A stretch of 64,000 bases of DNA, from positions 1,606,461-1,670,460 of the forward strand of contig CM069593.1 of NCBI GenBank assembly GCA_035771175.1. The letters are read 5' to 3'. A model generated the notes under the pieces. The model was not told the DNA's origin. It was given only the letters and a program-made list of their open reading frames with translations, and searched no databases. Below are positions 48,449-61,201 of this stretch, in pieces (the first letter of the stretch is position 1; each line of letters starts with the position of its first letter). Source of the stretch: Paratinospora sagittata (taxonomy: Eukaryota; Streptophyta; Magnoliopsida; Ranunculales; Menispermaceae). The position numbers and the translations under genes were made by a program.

Positions 48449-50100
48449 CTAGAGACTGGAGGTATCTTCTCGTGGGTCGAGGTCTTGACCAGGAGCAATG
48501 TCCACTTTCATGAGCTCGTCTTCGGTAAGTCGTGAGCTCGGCTTTCTCGAGCTTCTGCTTTCTATCGCTACTGCATAACACTCTCTTGATTCCTTCTGGT
48601 TTCCTCGTACAATACCTACTTCGCGCCCAGCTAGGAATTTGAGTGCAAGGTGGTATGTGGACACAACGACTTTCAGATTGTTGAGGAGAGGTCTGCCAAC
48701 AATGATGTTGTAAGCAGACAGTCCCTTCACTACGAGAAAATCTTTTATAACCGTAGCTCGGTGCTCTTCTTCCTCTGCCGTGACGGGAAGAGCAATCCTC
48801 CATTCTGGCAAAATCCTGTCTCCTGTAAATTTGATGAGAGGGACGTCCACAGGGGTGAGATCTGTTTTCACAAGCCCCAATTTTTCAAATGCCAACCAGT
48901 AGAGAATGTCGGTCGAGCTTCCATTGTCGACGAGAATCCGATGGATTTTGTAGTTCGCCACGTCCAACGTTATCACCAAAGTGTCAGAATGAGGTCGGTT
49001 GATGTCTCGAGCCTCTTCCTCCGTAAAGGTGGTTCTCCTTTGTTTCTCTGATCGGCTCGACATGTGCATGACGTCCGTTCGAGCAACTCGGACATAAGCC
49101 TTGAGTACTCGGCTGGACATTTTCTCGAGGTCTCCACCAAAAATGGTTCTGATCTCCCTCGGCTGGTCAACTCTTCCCTTCTCTGGTGACCGAGCTCTTC
49201 TTTGATCCAAGCTTTTCACATATTCCTGTAGCCGACCTCGACGGATAAGAGTTTTTATCTCCTCTTTCAAGTCGAAACACTGGTCAGTATTATGGCCGTG
49301 ATCCTTGTGGTATCGACAGTGCTTCTTGTCCCGCCGATCAAAAAGAGTGCTCAGCTTTTCGACCATTTGAGATATTCTTTGTCTTGGATCTCTAGGAAGA
49401 TCTGCTCTGCCGAGGCGGTCAAAGGCATGTATTTCAAAGAAACGTTATGCACGCCCTTGCGTTTTTGGTCTCGTCGATCCGAATTGGACCTCTTCCCACC
49501 TCAGTTGTCCTCCTTGGCTTCGTTGTCTCTTTTCCTCTTATTGTCCTTCTTCAAACTGTGGGAGGGATTTTTTTCTTCCCTTTTTGCTTTCGCCTACTCA
49601 TCCGCATTGATGTACTTCTAAGCTCGATTTAGGACTTCCTTGTATGTTTGAGTTTTTTTCTTCCCCAAGGAGTAGTGGAATCGTCCTGGCCTAAGCCCGA
49701 CCATGAAGGCTGTGATAATTGTTTTGTCATTATAGTCATCGACCTCAACTCGAGCGTTATCAAATCGCTCGAGGTAATCCTTTAGACTTTCTCCTTGCTT
49801 TTGTCGAATGGTCAGCAAGTTGTTCATCAATTTTTTCTTTTATTTCTTACCGGTAAAGTGTCCGATAAACTGGTGAGCAAGATGACCAAACGAGCAGATC
49901 GACCCTGGTTCCAACTTCTAATACCACTCCCTAGCTGGTCCCCTGAGGATAATTTGGAAGCCTTTGCACATTGTTGCGTTGTCATATCCTTTGAACTTCA
50001 TCTAGGACTTGTAGTTTTCAACGTACTTTCTTGGGTCGATCTTCCTCTTGTACGTTTTGACGTCTGCTGTTTTGACATTCGTTGGGATTAGGGCCTGAAG
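48449..50100 (-). pseudogene. gag and protease of the Gypsy element (broken)
   Basis: In the reading direction the gag capsid region (about 50100-49618) contains the SLKDYLERFDNARVEV block typical of retrotransposon gag. It is interrupted by stops and shifts. A 305-residue open frame (49366-48449) holds the zinc-knuckle-like CRYHKDHGHNTDQC and then the aspartic protease active site DNGSSTDI at about 48936-48910. The protease motif has Asn in the second position, as in many Tat elements. Confidence 0.8.
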
Positions 50101-50783
50101 TATCTCTTGGGTGAAAGGTAAGGGAAAGTCTTCATACTCCATATGAGATCGGATTTGAATGCTTCCGGAAGGCTAGGTCAGCCTGGTTCGTACTGACCTA
50201 GAGGAATTTGCAGGAAACAACCCTATCTTAGGTATCCCTGCCGAGGCCAATCTGATTGCGGTTGACCTGGCTGCGGCCGTCCTGGCTGGGACCGATCTTG
50301 GTGGAGGTCGGCCTGATCTCTTCCGTGCTAACTGGACTTGGAAAGAGCTGGAGTCGTGTTCTTTATTTTTCGCCTCTAGAGAATGGCAAAGATCTCATAT
50401 TGAAAGAGATCTTTGTTTTGATCCGTTGAGATGCTTGCTACTGCTTTTCGCGAATTTCAATAGGGAATTGATACTCCGGCAATGACTTCCTTCATCTTTT
50501 CGAACCTTTGGGATTCGTAGCGGTGGCAACAGAAGAGTTGCACGCAATGCTTCGTTCTGCTTCAACACTAATTGAGAGATCTTCTCTACCTTCCTCTCAA
50601 TATTGTTGATTCGTGCAGACTTTTGAGTAGAGCTCTTCTTCTTTTTAGGAGGTCTCCCTTGTTGGGCCTAAGGAGGCTCCGGCGACGCTGGGAGTTATTC
50701 CAGATATGGGGGATTTGCCTCTTGACTCATTACCGGAAAATTGATATTGGCTTGATAAGTCGATTCCCACAGACGACGCCAAA

Positions 50784-51621
50784 TGTTGATGCAGAATCTT
50801 GACCAACACCAAGTAGATGAACACGTGTAGGAGATGATTGTATCTGAAATTATGAACTCTCCGATTTCAGCGAGGGTTTATCAACAAGATCTGAGAAGAA
50901 GAGAGAAAACTATATGGCTTTCGTAAGGAACACCGGTGTTGTGCTGACCAAAGACCCTAGCAATAACTATTGTAGAAAGTTGTTCGTACCTTATGGTGAG
51001 GGTGATAGGTCTTCTTATTTATAGAGGAGGTCCTCTGGCCAGAATGACTAGCTGCCCAGTAGGCATGGTGCCACGTGTTGTTTCGTCCTTGGTTGAGACA
51101 AGCTGGATGAGTTCATCCATTCCGAGTTCATCTCGGAGTAGGAATCTTATCTCATCTCGGATGATCCTTATTTTCTTGATTTGTCTCGGAGGAGGAGTCT
51201 TATTCTGTCTCTATGTCGAAGTCTGTATCTGAGAGTGCAACTACCTCAAATTTCTCGGGATATGGTGTGTCAGGAAAGACTCTTTAATCTTATCTGTTTC
51301 GTCTTGGGTGATCAGCTCAGGTAGAAACCGAACTGTCAACCGTGAACATAATAGCCTTGAGCTTGGCTCGACTCGGCTGGGCCGAGCTAACGCTAAGATT
51401 GTGCTTTCGGGTTTATCGTATTTATCATCCTGCTAGGTTGGCTCGGACATGTTCATAACTGAATAGAGCTCGATTTGACCGAGCTAATTTGGTGATCACC
51501 ACTTTACGTGACTTTTTCCTCGGCTCGTCCTTCATCATATGTGGTTAACACATCTCGAAACACCAGCTCAGCTCTTCTTCCGATATCCAGGTCAACTCTA
51601 ATTTGAACTGACCATCCAACA
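50784..51621 (-). repeat. 5' LTR of the Gypsy element (right-hand copy)
   Basis: 838 bases, direct repeat of 45102-45939. In element orientation it starts TGTTGGATGG and ends ACATCAACA. Next to it on the internal side (about 50764-50783) the minus strand reads TTTGGCGTCGTCTGTGGGAA, a primer-binding-site-like sequence beginning TGGCG, related to those of plant Gypsy elements. Confidence 0.88.
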
Positions 51622-51987
51622 AATATATTAATTACAAACTTGTAAAATCTACAATTTTAAATAATATTTTATAAAATATATATTTAAGTCAAACGCGAAT
51701 ATTATAATAGTTAATGAGATAATTTCTTTTATATTATTTATATCATAAAATTTTAGCTAATTCAATCATGGTAAGTGTATTTATGATGAAAATAATAAAT
51801 AAAATAATAACTATTATTTTTATTACTTTGAATTGGTTCAAGTTAATTATAAAATTTTGACCCAATTTAAACAAAATCGGGTTACAAATTTTTAAACTCA
51901 ACCTAACTCAATTCAACGTATAAACCCAACCTAAAACATTTGGATTAATTAGGCTAATCAAGTTGATCATTAGGATGAACACCCCTG

Positions 51988-54900
51988 TATATCACTGTAT
52001 TCATTCACCTGGCTTGGTAAATTCAATTGTCCAAGTGCGTATTGCAGAGCCTCCCACGTCTTTCTCATTGTCAAAGCGCGTCTTTGCACGTAATTGGTGA
52101 TGGTAAATAAAGCCGGATCTTGCTCGGATTGTTACTCCTTGTTCAAATTGGAGTAGAGTTTGATGGATTGTACTGTACTAAGTTAGACCTGACGTGTGGT
52201 AGTGTCTCCTATCTTAAAGTGCAATTAGATCACAACCATATGCTAAGCATTACGTCACGAATAGGAAGAGGTGGTGACACGCCACCTGCTTAAGCAAATC
52301 TACTTGGAACTACAATTCTACTAATTGAAGCATTTTTTATGGCCGTCCAAATGAAGACCAAACAACAACCCATCTTCACAATATCCCGGTAAAGTTTTTG
52401 CGAAATAAGAAAATTAAAGTGGGCTTACGGTCGGATGGGCCCATTTGCATGAGCATATTTTACCAGGTTAGCCTAATTCGACCCCGCAGGCCGCAGCATC
52501 CCTCAGCCTCAATTAGCCGTGTCCTTGAAGACTTGAACGACTTGTAGTCTTGGGCTTTAACTAATGTTGGAAAACAAATAAAATCCAAACTTATGTAAAA
52601 ATAATAAAAAAAATGTGACTTATAAGAAGTCATGCAACTCAATACAAAGTTCTGATTTTTTTTTTTTCTTTCCCAAAGTATACGGAGTTATGTACATGAA
52701 TTCACTTCATTCTTATTAAATCTATATTCTTGATTGACATACATAATTGAGATTCGACTTATCAACCATTTAAGTCAAGTGGTTTCTAACAATTCTATAA
52801 AATGTTCTTCTACCTTTATTCATTATTATATGAAAATGCTGAAACTATTTAAAAAAAACTCAAATTCATACTTAAGTTAACGGGAGTGATGAGTGTTTTC
52901 TTTCGTGGCTTTCTCTTTGTGCTGATATGGTGATGCAATGACTCATCATATAAGGGGTATAGATTTGTACTTTTTTTTAGCTTAACTCTTATTAATAATC
53001 CACACATTCAATAATTTTTGGGGTATATGTTCAAAGCAACTAAATCAATTCTCCTTCATTTTATCTTTATTTGAACTAATCCTACTATTCATCAAATATA
53101 TTCATTTTTAATTTTATCTTACAATGTTTTTTACTGTACATCGATCTTAACTTTTATATGTATTAGTACAGTTGATAAAAATATGAATTTAAAACTCAAA
53201 AGTTCTAAGTTCAAATCTTCCCCTAACCTCACCCTCTAGGATTAATGGGTCAAGCCTGGTCCTGATACTTCTCCAAGAGTGCAATATGGTTATGCAGCTG
53301 ATTATATAACTACTTAAACTAACATTATTTCTTCTCAAAAACTTTATATGTTCGTTAACTTAGTTTGTCAACATTTTATTTCTTTATTGCCTAACATTCA
53401 ACATGACTGACCTAATGACAACTTTATAAAACTTGCTTTTTAATTTTCAGAGATGCATAGATCATATAATTCTCCACTTCATCCTATAATCCTACCATAA
53501 ATCAAACCGTTTTTACAGCATTTTGATACTGTTTGTTTAGTTATCAAACATCAATTTTCTCTTTAGTAGTACTACATGAACACCTAATATGTAAATTCAA
53601 AATATACATCACCCACATACACTATTAAATTGTCTAAAATCACATGTTGATATGAAACAATTCATTGGTGTTTAATAGTAATATACACTTTGAATGTTAT
53701 TTTAACATTTTTTTTTTCTTATTTTATTTTATTCAAAGCAACCCGACCAAAAGCAGTTTATGCAGGCGGGGAAGTGGGATATTGTTGGTTGCTCCTATAA
53801 CTGGGCGTTATTCAAGGGTCAATGTTCTTATTTTTATTTTATTTCAGGGTGGGGGAGGTGGGGGGTGGAGTGCTCATAGGGACAAAGAACATCCATAGGA
53901 CACCCTCTCATGCTTAATAATTACTCTTCCAAACCTATGCGCAAGCACAAATTAAAGTCAAAACAGACAAACAGAAACAATTATTAAAAATACGACTTTC
54001 TCACACAATCTTGGCACAACAAATCATCTTTTTAAAAGTTTCAAAGTCTTCAGAAATTTCTTCTGCTAATTATAACTATCCCAAGGAATGCCTATGCCGT
54101 CTGATTTCTGTTTCTAAGTATAATAAGACTAAGCAACTGATAGAGCAATAGTGAAGTCTTGAATTACAATCAACCAGTGTTACAATCCAGAGTACTATAG
54201 GCTTAAACCCAAATTTAATTCAACTTAATGTGCAAAGCATTAAGCAGGTTTTATATCAAGTTTCAAGGGTATGAACTAGGTTTAAACAAGGGAAACTTTC
54301 AACTACAGTCGCAACAGTGCTAACACAAGTCAAACTCAAACTATATCAAATTATCTGGCTTCAGTCTAAGATTAATAAGCCCAGAAAGATTTCAAGTTAT
54401 TCATTAACTGCTAGCTGGACCCTTCTGATTTTTTTCTTTTTTCTGAGAAAGAGGAGACTAATAATACAAGAAGCGAATCTCAGACAAAAGCCTAGTAAGC
54501 GTCGAGAAAGTCATCCTGATTACTTAAGAGCTCTGTAATGACACTGTAATCAATGCTTAATGTCCTAAAAATCTAAAATCTAGATGAATAAGACTCCTTT
54601 ACCACCAATCATTCCATGTGATATTTGTCTCATTTAAGCAAGGTGGCATACATAATTATTATGTACGCAAGGGAATCCATTACATGGTTACCCAAGACAA
54701 AAAGGCATTTCCTTTTCAATGTGCCAAGCACCAAGACAACCTTTTGTGTTTGTCACAAGTGAATAGAAGTGAGGAGACCACATCCAAGATAAGATAGTTT
54801 TGAAGATACTGTAACATCACCCTTTTTCAAACATAAGAGATGATTAAATAATGGTACTGTACTACCACCATTATTATATATCTATTGGACCGAACAAATA

Positions 54901-55872
54901 TGAATGTCAAGCATAAAGGACACAGGATCCACAAAGCACTGGTTAAAGCAATAACAACCCATATCACTAACAATATATATACTAAAATCTCAAAATCCAA
55001 TACAAGTACGCTGTACAGTAGAGATAATATGTATGACCAGAAGTAAAATGGGAAAACGAACGAACAAACAAACAAACAAACAAAGGTTTACAATGGGTTT
55101 TCAACTTAAAATTGATATTTAATGTCATGGTGTCTAGTGTTTTTTTTCCTTAATTTTTATTAGACAGTCAAAAGAATTGGATTAGCAGAAGAGATTATTG
55201 CAACCCTATCGTGAACTCTCATATTCCTCCTTGAAATTTTGAGAAACATCATCTTACCTGTCCTGATTGTAGTACATGAATCTACTTGTTTGCTACTTTC
55301 ATTTGATCAATCTTCAAGCATCTAACTTAAAAGATCCACGCTCACCGTGTATGAGGATCATTTGAGTGGGCTAACTATAAGATTACACTCATAAATAAAA
55401 TACATCACTCACTAAATCAACTGTGTATTATGAAAAATCAAAGACTAATGGACCTTCATTTGGCTTCTTTACAGAAGAAATAACCAAAAGAAAAAAAAAT
55501 ACACACACAACACGGACGAAAGAACAGAAACTGTTGACTTTCAGAGCGAAATTAGTAAACCAAATTCCTCGGATACCATGCATATATTTGAACACAGCAG
55601 CTCATTTGTACTCAAACAGGTAAATTACAAAGAGAGTACGTGCAAGAGTTGATGGCTTTATCATGTGGGCAATGATAACTACTAAGAAATCAACCCACAT
55701 TCCCCAATTCTATCATTTTCTATCTGGATGGCATAGGATTCCAGCACTACTGTAGCAAACATTTGGAATTTTTCGCATTAGGCCATGATTACCCAGCATC
55801 TGAATCAGTTAAAAATGACTAATACATGCTTGAAAAAGCCTCCACACTTTCATTTCCCAAATCATTTCCACC
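51988..55872. other. Gene-free stretch
   Basis: About 3.9 kb without a supported gene. Mostly AT-rich, with a G-rich patch (about 53848-53875), an (AAAC)n run (about 55059-55083) and short degraded repeat-like pieces (about 53190-53320). The last 100 bases are the probable promoter and leader of the CLE-like gene. Confidence 0.5.
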
Positions 55873-56012
55873 ATGCACAAAATCAGGTCTAGAATGAATA
55901 GAAAGCAAATTCTAACTCATTTTCTCTTAGCATTTCTCCTCCTTGCAGCATGTGACTCCCATTTCTGCAGTCTTACCATGGCTCAAGCTACAGAATCAGG
56001 TAAGCACCTGCC

Positions 56013-56044
<32 letters not shown>

Positions 56045-56397
56045 CCCCCATGGTGTGATGCTTAATTCTTCAAGTGCACTAACTTTTTCAAATTCTGCAA
56101 TTAGCTAATTTCAAGGTTGGAGCTCTAGAACCCAGGTCCGCATTCGCGCGAGGATATGAGTTAGCTCCTTGGGTGAGTGTCATGTACAATCTTATACTTC
56201 TCAGTAATTTTTCTTTCTTTTCTTTTAAAAATTTCCCTGGTATTGGAGTTAATGCAATGACTTCTATCTGAAATATTTGCGATTGCTCGTGTTAAAAGGA
56301 GAACACCAGAAAACAGACTGAAGAAAACAACAAGGCTCGTAAAGTCCCATCTGGACCCAGTCCAATTGGAAATCGACACTCACCATCTAAGCCTTGA
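55873..56397 (+). CDS. CLE46: CLE46-like secreted peptide precursor
   Basis: CLE genes encode prepropeptides cut to 12-13-residue apoplastic ligands for leucine-rich receptor kinases. Exons by eye: 55873-55999 (donor GTAAGC), 56105-56172 (donor GTGAGT), 56299-56397, giving 97 residues with matching phases. Exon 1 gives a basic start and a hydrophobic signal-peptide core (HFLLAFLLLAACDSH). An alternative start is Met8. Exon 2 encodes NFKVGALEPRS, comparable to the variable middle of CLE46. The last exon ends with RKVPSGPSPIGNRHSPSKP at the C-terminus: the CLE box (R-x-x-P-S-G-P-x-P-x-x-N) followed by a seven-residue extension of the kind seen in CLE46. The last position but one of the box is Gly instead of His, also as in CLE46. 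A CT microsatellite occupies intron 1. The peptide identity is well supported; expression and processing are not shown. Confidence 0.82.
56017..56044. repeat. (TC)n microsatellite in intron 1 of the CLE-like gene
   Basis: About fourteen TC units lie between the donor at 56000 and the acceptor at 56104, making up a quarter of this 105-base intron. They also form a polypyrimidine tract, though 60 bases from the acceptor. Confidence 0.85.
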
Positions 56398-57245
56398 AAG
56401 GTATTGGTAGCACTTGGCCTACAGACAAGTAGAAGAGAAGTGGGGATGTATCTTTGAACTAGAAGAAGGGAATCTATTTTAGCTAGATAACATCTAGGCC
56501 AGGAAGCGAAAGATATAATTTGATCTGGGTATAATAGAATAGGATGGTGGTGTTTCTTTGTACTTCCAAGGCAATAAATTTTTAACCAAGTTGGATCATC
56601 TGACATCTACAGAATTCTATCTGTATATGGATGGGATCTATTTGAAAATTCAGATTCAATTAGTTTATGAAGATGGATACCTGATAATCATATCAGTGTT
56701 CCATTAGTGTGCAATTTTATGCTGCATATTTTCCATGGGTGCCTGTGAAAGGACTCCTTATTTTGGAAGAGATGGAACAGTATTTCTCAAATGTACTAAA
56801 AGAAATGAATCAATTTCTCACTAAATTGGTTTCTCCTCAGTTTTTATTTTCTTCCCCGATAAAGATGTTGGATTGTGCAATATTGTTTTTGAAGAATTAT
56901 TAAATTAGGGTACTTGTCCAGAATGGAAGCAAAGAAAAGCTTGACGAGTATAAACTCAGGATTAGGAGCTTTAATTTAATTATTCGAACTTTCCAAGAAA
57001 AAGCAGAAAGAAAAAGAATTGACTTGATTTATATATAGCACTTTTCGGTGGCAACTATAGCATGGGTCATGGCTTAGTTTCTGGTTATAGAAAATTGACA
57101 TATAAGAATTCGCTTGATTTAGTAGCCCAAAAAATATGGCATATAAAATGAATTAGCCAACATAAAAATGGCCACTACATATAAACAAGATTCAAATTGT
57201 AAAAATATACAACACTCACCAGAAGTAACTTGTTCATAATTTGTG
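56398..57245. other. Convergent 3' regions of the CLE-like and ALB3 genes
   Basis: The two genes end facing each other. The open frame on the minus strand past the ALB3 stop (to about 57119) is 3' UTR. No other gene seen. Confidence 0.5.
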
Positions 57246-60200
57246 TCATGCTGCACGCTTCCGCTTTGATCGTTTGCTCCTCCTTGGACCAGAATAATTT
57301 GGAATCTGTTTGCTTCCATTAGAAGCATATAGCTCTTCTATTTCTTCACCCTGTGATGGATCTTCAATCAGTTCACAGAATTACTAATGAAAAGTATATG
57401 TTCCATATCAAACAGGTCCTTCTAGTCCAAGCAAATTTCATATGTTTCAGGAAGCAGTGCACACATATCCAGATCTGCCCCACGTAACTGTTTGAGCCTT
57501 GAATTAGGAGGCTAAGTTCGATTTGCAATCAGCTCCATATATTTATAATTATATATATAAACAGTTACACTGTGCTGTGGCAAAGACAGGTTGGAGTTTC
57601 TCCTTCCATTTCATAATTATTGTATTAACATCTTTAGACACAGAAATACTACACTCCATGCACTGTAGACAGGGAAAAAATTAAGGGAAGTTTAGGAGGT
57701 TCCGTTTAATTCTACCATGAAAAATCCCAAGAAAAAAAAAAAAAAGAACCTGAGTAGATGCAATAAACATTTTGGTAGTTGCACTCTTCAAGATGAAGAA
57801 GCAATATTAGGATTCTATGTAACAAATAGAGGTAAATGGTCACTATCACATATAAGACTTGTTCTAAAGGAACATCTAGATGGTTGGTCCCACGTGAGCA
57901 TTAGGTTAAACAGGAGGTTGTGGTCTGAAGCCAATAGTCCTCAATTATCACAGTAAATGTCTTATATTTTAGGAAATGACAGAAACATTGAAAAAAAAGA
58001 TATTTCATATACTCTTAGGGATACTATAATACCTTCTCCTTTGCCTCTTCGGAATCATCTTCAGAATCTGATGCAGAGGCCAATCTTTGTTCTTCTTCAT
58101 CTGCAAGAGCCTTGCTTGACTTTTGCCTCCTCTCATCTTCTTTTAGCTGCCTAAACCTGTCATTTGTTATGAACATCAGTTTGGGGATCAATAGACTAGC
58201 CTAAATATTAATAAATCATGTCTGTAACATACAATACCAACCTTTCACCGGTCCTCTCTGGCTGAGAACTTCTTCGTTTTGCTCGGCCAGCACTGATAAT
58301 TCCACTAGCATTCTCACTTACAACAGGTTTTGCACCACCTAGTTTCCGTAACCATACTTGTTGTGCTGTACTGAGAACGTTGTTTGTAAACCTAATAACC
58401 CCAGGAGAAAGACACAGACAGATTAGGTATCTAGAACTAAAAATACAATGTAAACTGCATCCAAGCAACATTTTTCAGTTCAATCTTCCTCATTTGAAAT
58501 CTAATGTTTTGTAAATTTTTCAAGTGCTTGGTTGTTTTTTTAACCAAAAAACCAATTAAGATGATTTAATATAAATAGGCGTACAGAGCTCAGAGAGATT
58601 TCAGAACATAGATGTATGCATAGAATAACTGCTTTTAAGCACATTCTCATGGAATATCTCCTTGGCTAGGGTTGTGTCTACAGCTGTGAATAACCAAAGT
58701 TAAGTAGTCCAGGTAATTGGTTCATTCTGTAATAGGGCATAGCAGCGAGTATGATCCTGATGCAAAATCACAAACAGGAATGTACCACCATAGCATCAGC
58801 CAAGGATGCACATCCAGGCATCAAGTAGCAGATTTGACGTCATTTCACTCTTTGCTTGTACAATGCAAAAGTCATCCAGGCATCCAGCCTCTTCCCACGA
58901 CCATATTAGTCATCTAAAGGCATTACCTGGTTCAACCCAGCAGGCTCTCATGATCTTTGAGAGGGTCATGGAGAATTTCCCTAGCCTTAGAGAATTTTTC
59001 CTTGATGTCAGATAGATGGGCTCCTCAGGAGTGCCTTGCTCAAATGTGCTAAACGGAAACTTGACATTTGGTTCACCTTGGCCACAGCGTGTGGATGCAT
59101 GGTCTCATGCAGCGGTACTTTTGAAGTGATATTGGTCATAAAATTTGACTTCATCAGGCAACTTAGTTGATGAATTGATACACATTACCAGATGTTGGTT
59201 GCTTGTGTTGATACTTGGCATGAAAGTCCATGAGCCTTGTCAAAAATAAGAACCATATAGCTTTCAAGGGCTACTTGGATGACTTACAGATGCCTTAATA
59301 GAATCAAGCTGATTATCACTGGCGAACTAACCAACAATCATTAATGATCTTGAGGATGGGAACCTTACAGGTAGTATGAGTGTCTGGAGTAAACATATAA
59401 AAGAGTTTATCAGCTGGAAAACAAAATGCTTAGTAGGGAGGATTCCAATATGGGTCATTTCCTTTGTTTGTTAAGCTACATAGAAAAGATGATACATCAG
59501 GTAAGAAGACAGATTGTGAAAGGAAAAAATCAGATAATGAATGTTTAAAGCTGCTTGGGTGGAAAAATCCTCCTAGTAAACATATGCCCATGACGCCTTA
59601 CTCTAGTGTCAAGTGGATACATTCATTCCAAGTTCATCTTATGACATTTTACATAGAAGATATATTTTTGAAGAAACTGCAGATAAATAGAGCACTTAAA
59701 ATTTTAAATTGGTACACGAGTATAGCTACAAAACTATGAGTATTCTTCACATTAATAAGCAAGAAACTGGTAAATACGTTAGACAAAGAAGCTACACTAT
59801 GCTTCGATTAATAGCTATGTTGGCCATGTTGTATTAAAGGATGATGCATGTATCATTAACAAAAGCATGATTTCGTGTTCTGGGGCGTACCAGTAGATTG
59901 ATAATCCTGATGGGACTGATAAAGAGAAGTAACCAATCATGAGAGGCAGAAACTTGAAAACAAGAAGTGTGTTCTTCTGAGCTGGATCATCAGTCTGCCA
60001 ACAGAGGAGTTAGACTTGTGGAGTCTCCAGAGACTAAAAAAATAAGAACAAAAATAGAACAAAAAGGGTTAAAAGGACAGTTGATTCTTCACCTGGGGAG
60101 GCTTCATGAGCTCCATTGATACATACTGAGAAACAATTAGAAGAACAGGTAAAACAAGGTATGCTGCAGTATCATGCCAGCCCAACGGTGGATGTCCATC

Positions 60201-61201
60201 CTGCATGGAAGTATCATACCTTATAATTATATTTTGTAAGTATTCATGGTTCAGTGCTACACCAATGTACAGTAGCTCTAACATAACAGGAGTATTTTAT
60301 TTTGTCAATAAAACAATAGAAAAGTAAACCGCTCATGATCCATATCCGGGGAAATGTTTCAGTCCCAACATCAAGTTGTTCATCAATCCAAAATGAAGAT
60401 TCTCAACATGATTGAAGACAGAATAGATGAGCCACAAAGAAATGTATCAACTTCAGTCCGGCATTATTAAAAAAAGGATTCATCCTTGAGCTCTTCAACC
60501 TAGCAGTCAATGTACAGCAGCCCGCTTATCCATCCAAACATTTTGAATGGTCTAAGTGAAATGTCCATCAACAAAGTGAAATGATAAACAGTCAAATTCG
60601 AAAGAAAAAGAAAAAAAAAAAATATTTATACCAAACATTTGGAATGGCTCGTTCATGGACTTTTCTAGGTTTTAGGAAGGAATGAAACTTGGACAGGAAT
60701 GTATGGCTTGACAATTCTAAGCATACTGGGTATCTGCTTCAAGAAACCAAGTAATTCAAAATGGTGAACATGAAACTTAGATGGCAGTGTTCATGATGAG
60801 GACTGGGGAGGAAGAATGGTGCATTGTTTCAGTTAATGGTAAAATGTTACGTGGAATCAGAAGACAAAGAAAAGTTTCAAGTCCATTTGTCTGAAGAATA
60901 CAGAATGTAGTTACCACAAATGGAATAAGCCAGGATATGCCAGACCCACTTTGTCGAGCAGCAATGGTTGTTGGACCACCCAAAGAAGGAATCCAGAAGA
61001 AACCTTCAGTCAGCAATCCCTGCAGATAAAAGAAGTTGGTAAATCAGCAAAGGATAATTCACTTCACATACAAAAGTCTGTTCCCCCAACCCCCATCCAA
61101 AATGAAAAAAAAAAATCCATTCATTACCTCATTTGCCACATTGGAAAGAGCTTGATATAAACCAATCCAGACTGGTATAGTAGCTAAAGTTGGAAAACAT
61201 C
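57246..61201 (-). CDS. ALB3: ALBINO3, thylakoid membrane insertase (3' part; 5' exons outside window)
   Basis: ALB3 is the chloroplast Oxa1/YidC-family insertase that, with the cpSRP pathway, puts light-harvesting proteins into the thylakoid membrane. Visible exons, in order: 61201-61128, 61019-60915, 60200-60093, 59994-59891, 58391-58242, 58156-58033, 57350-57246; all phases agree (about 255 residues of a protein usually about 440-460). They cover the end of the second conserved loop (LATIPVWIGLYQALSNVANE), GLLTEGFFWIPSLGGP, the helix LVLPVLLIVSQYVSME, and FKFLPLMIGYF with SGLSIYWFTNNVLSTAQQ. The stromal tail includes GRAKR..SQPERTGERFRQLKE, an acidic stretch and the basic RRSKRSKRKR end; the two basic motifs bind cpSRP43 in other plants. 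The preceding exon starts in phase 1 and was not found up to 62494. Upstream exons should lie beyond the window. Confidence 0.95.

Larger units (their letters stand above)
45102..51621 (-). mobile_element. Ty3/Gypsy LTR retrotransposon, Tat lineage, integrase-deleted
   Basis: Two 838-base direct LTRs bound an internal region of about 4.84 kb coded on the minus strand: gag, protease, reverse transcriptase, RNase H and the start of a second, archaeal-type RNase H. The double RNase H marks the Tat lineage. Integrase is absent. Termini are TG...CA, and the flanking five bases are AACAT (45097-45101) and AATAT (51622-51626), a target duplication with one change. LTRs differ at roughly one base in six or seven where I compared them, so the insertion is old. 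The frames are broken by stops and shifts; it cannot be autonomous. It also carries an antisense ORF (46442-46880). Confidence 0.9.
44951..51987. mobile_element. Small inverted-end element (hAT-like MITE) split by a Gypsy insertion
   Basis: AGGGGTGTT at 44951-44959 is matched by its exact inverse AACACCCCT at 51979-51987. Inside the left end are GGTTTGGGTTGGGTTAACC words, and inside the right end AACCCAACCTAAAAC and CTCAACCTAACTC words, so the ends look like one palindromic element whose halves (44951-45101 and 51622-51987) were separated by the Gypsy element. AGGGGTGTT ends are common in plant non-autonomous hAT-type elements. I could not see a clear 8-bp target duplication. Confidence 0.5.

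Noticed and set aside
57119..57245. Open frame continuing past the ALB3 end on the minus strand
   Set aside because: The spliced ALB3 frame stops at 57248-57246 right after the conserved basic tail; the longer frame is in a different register and lies in the 3' UTR.
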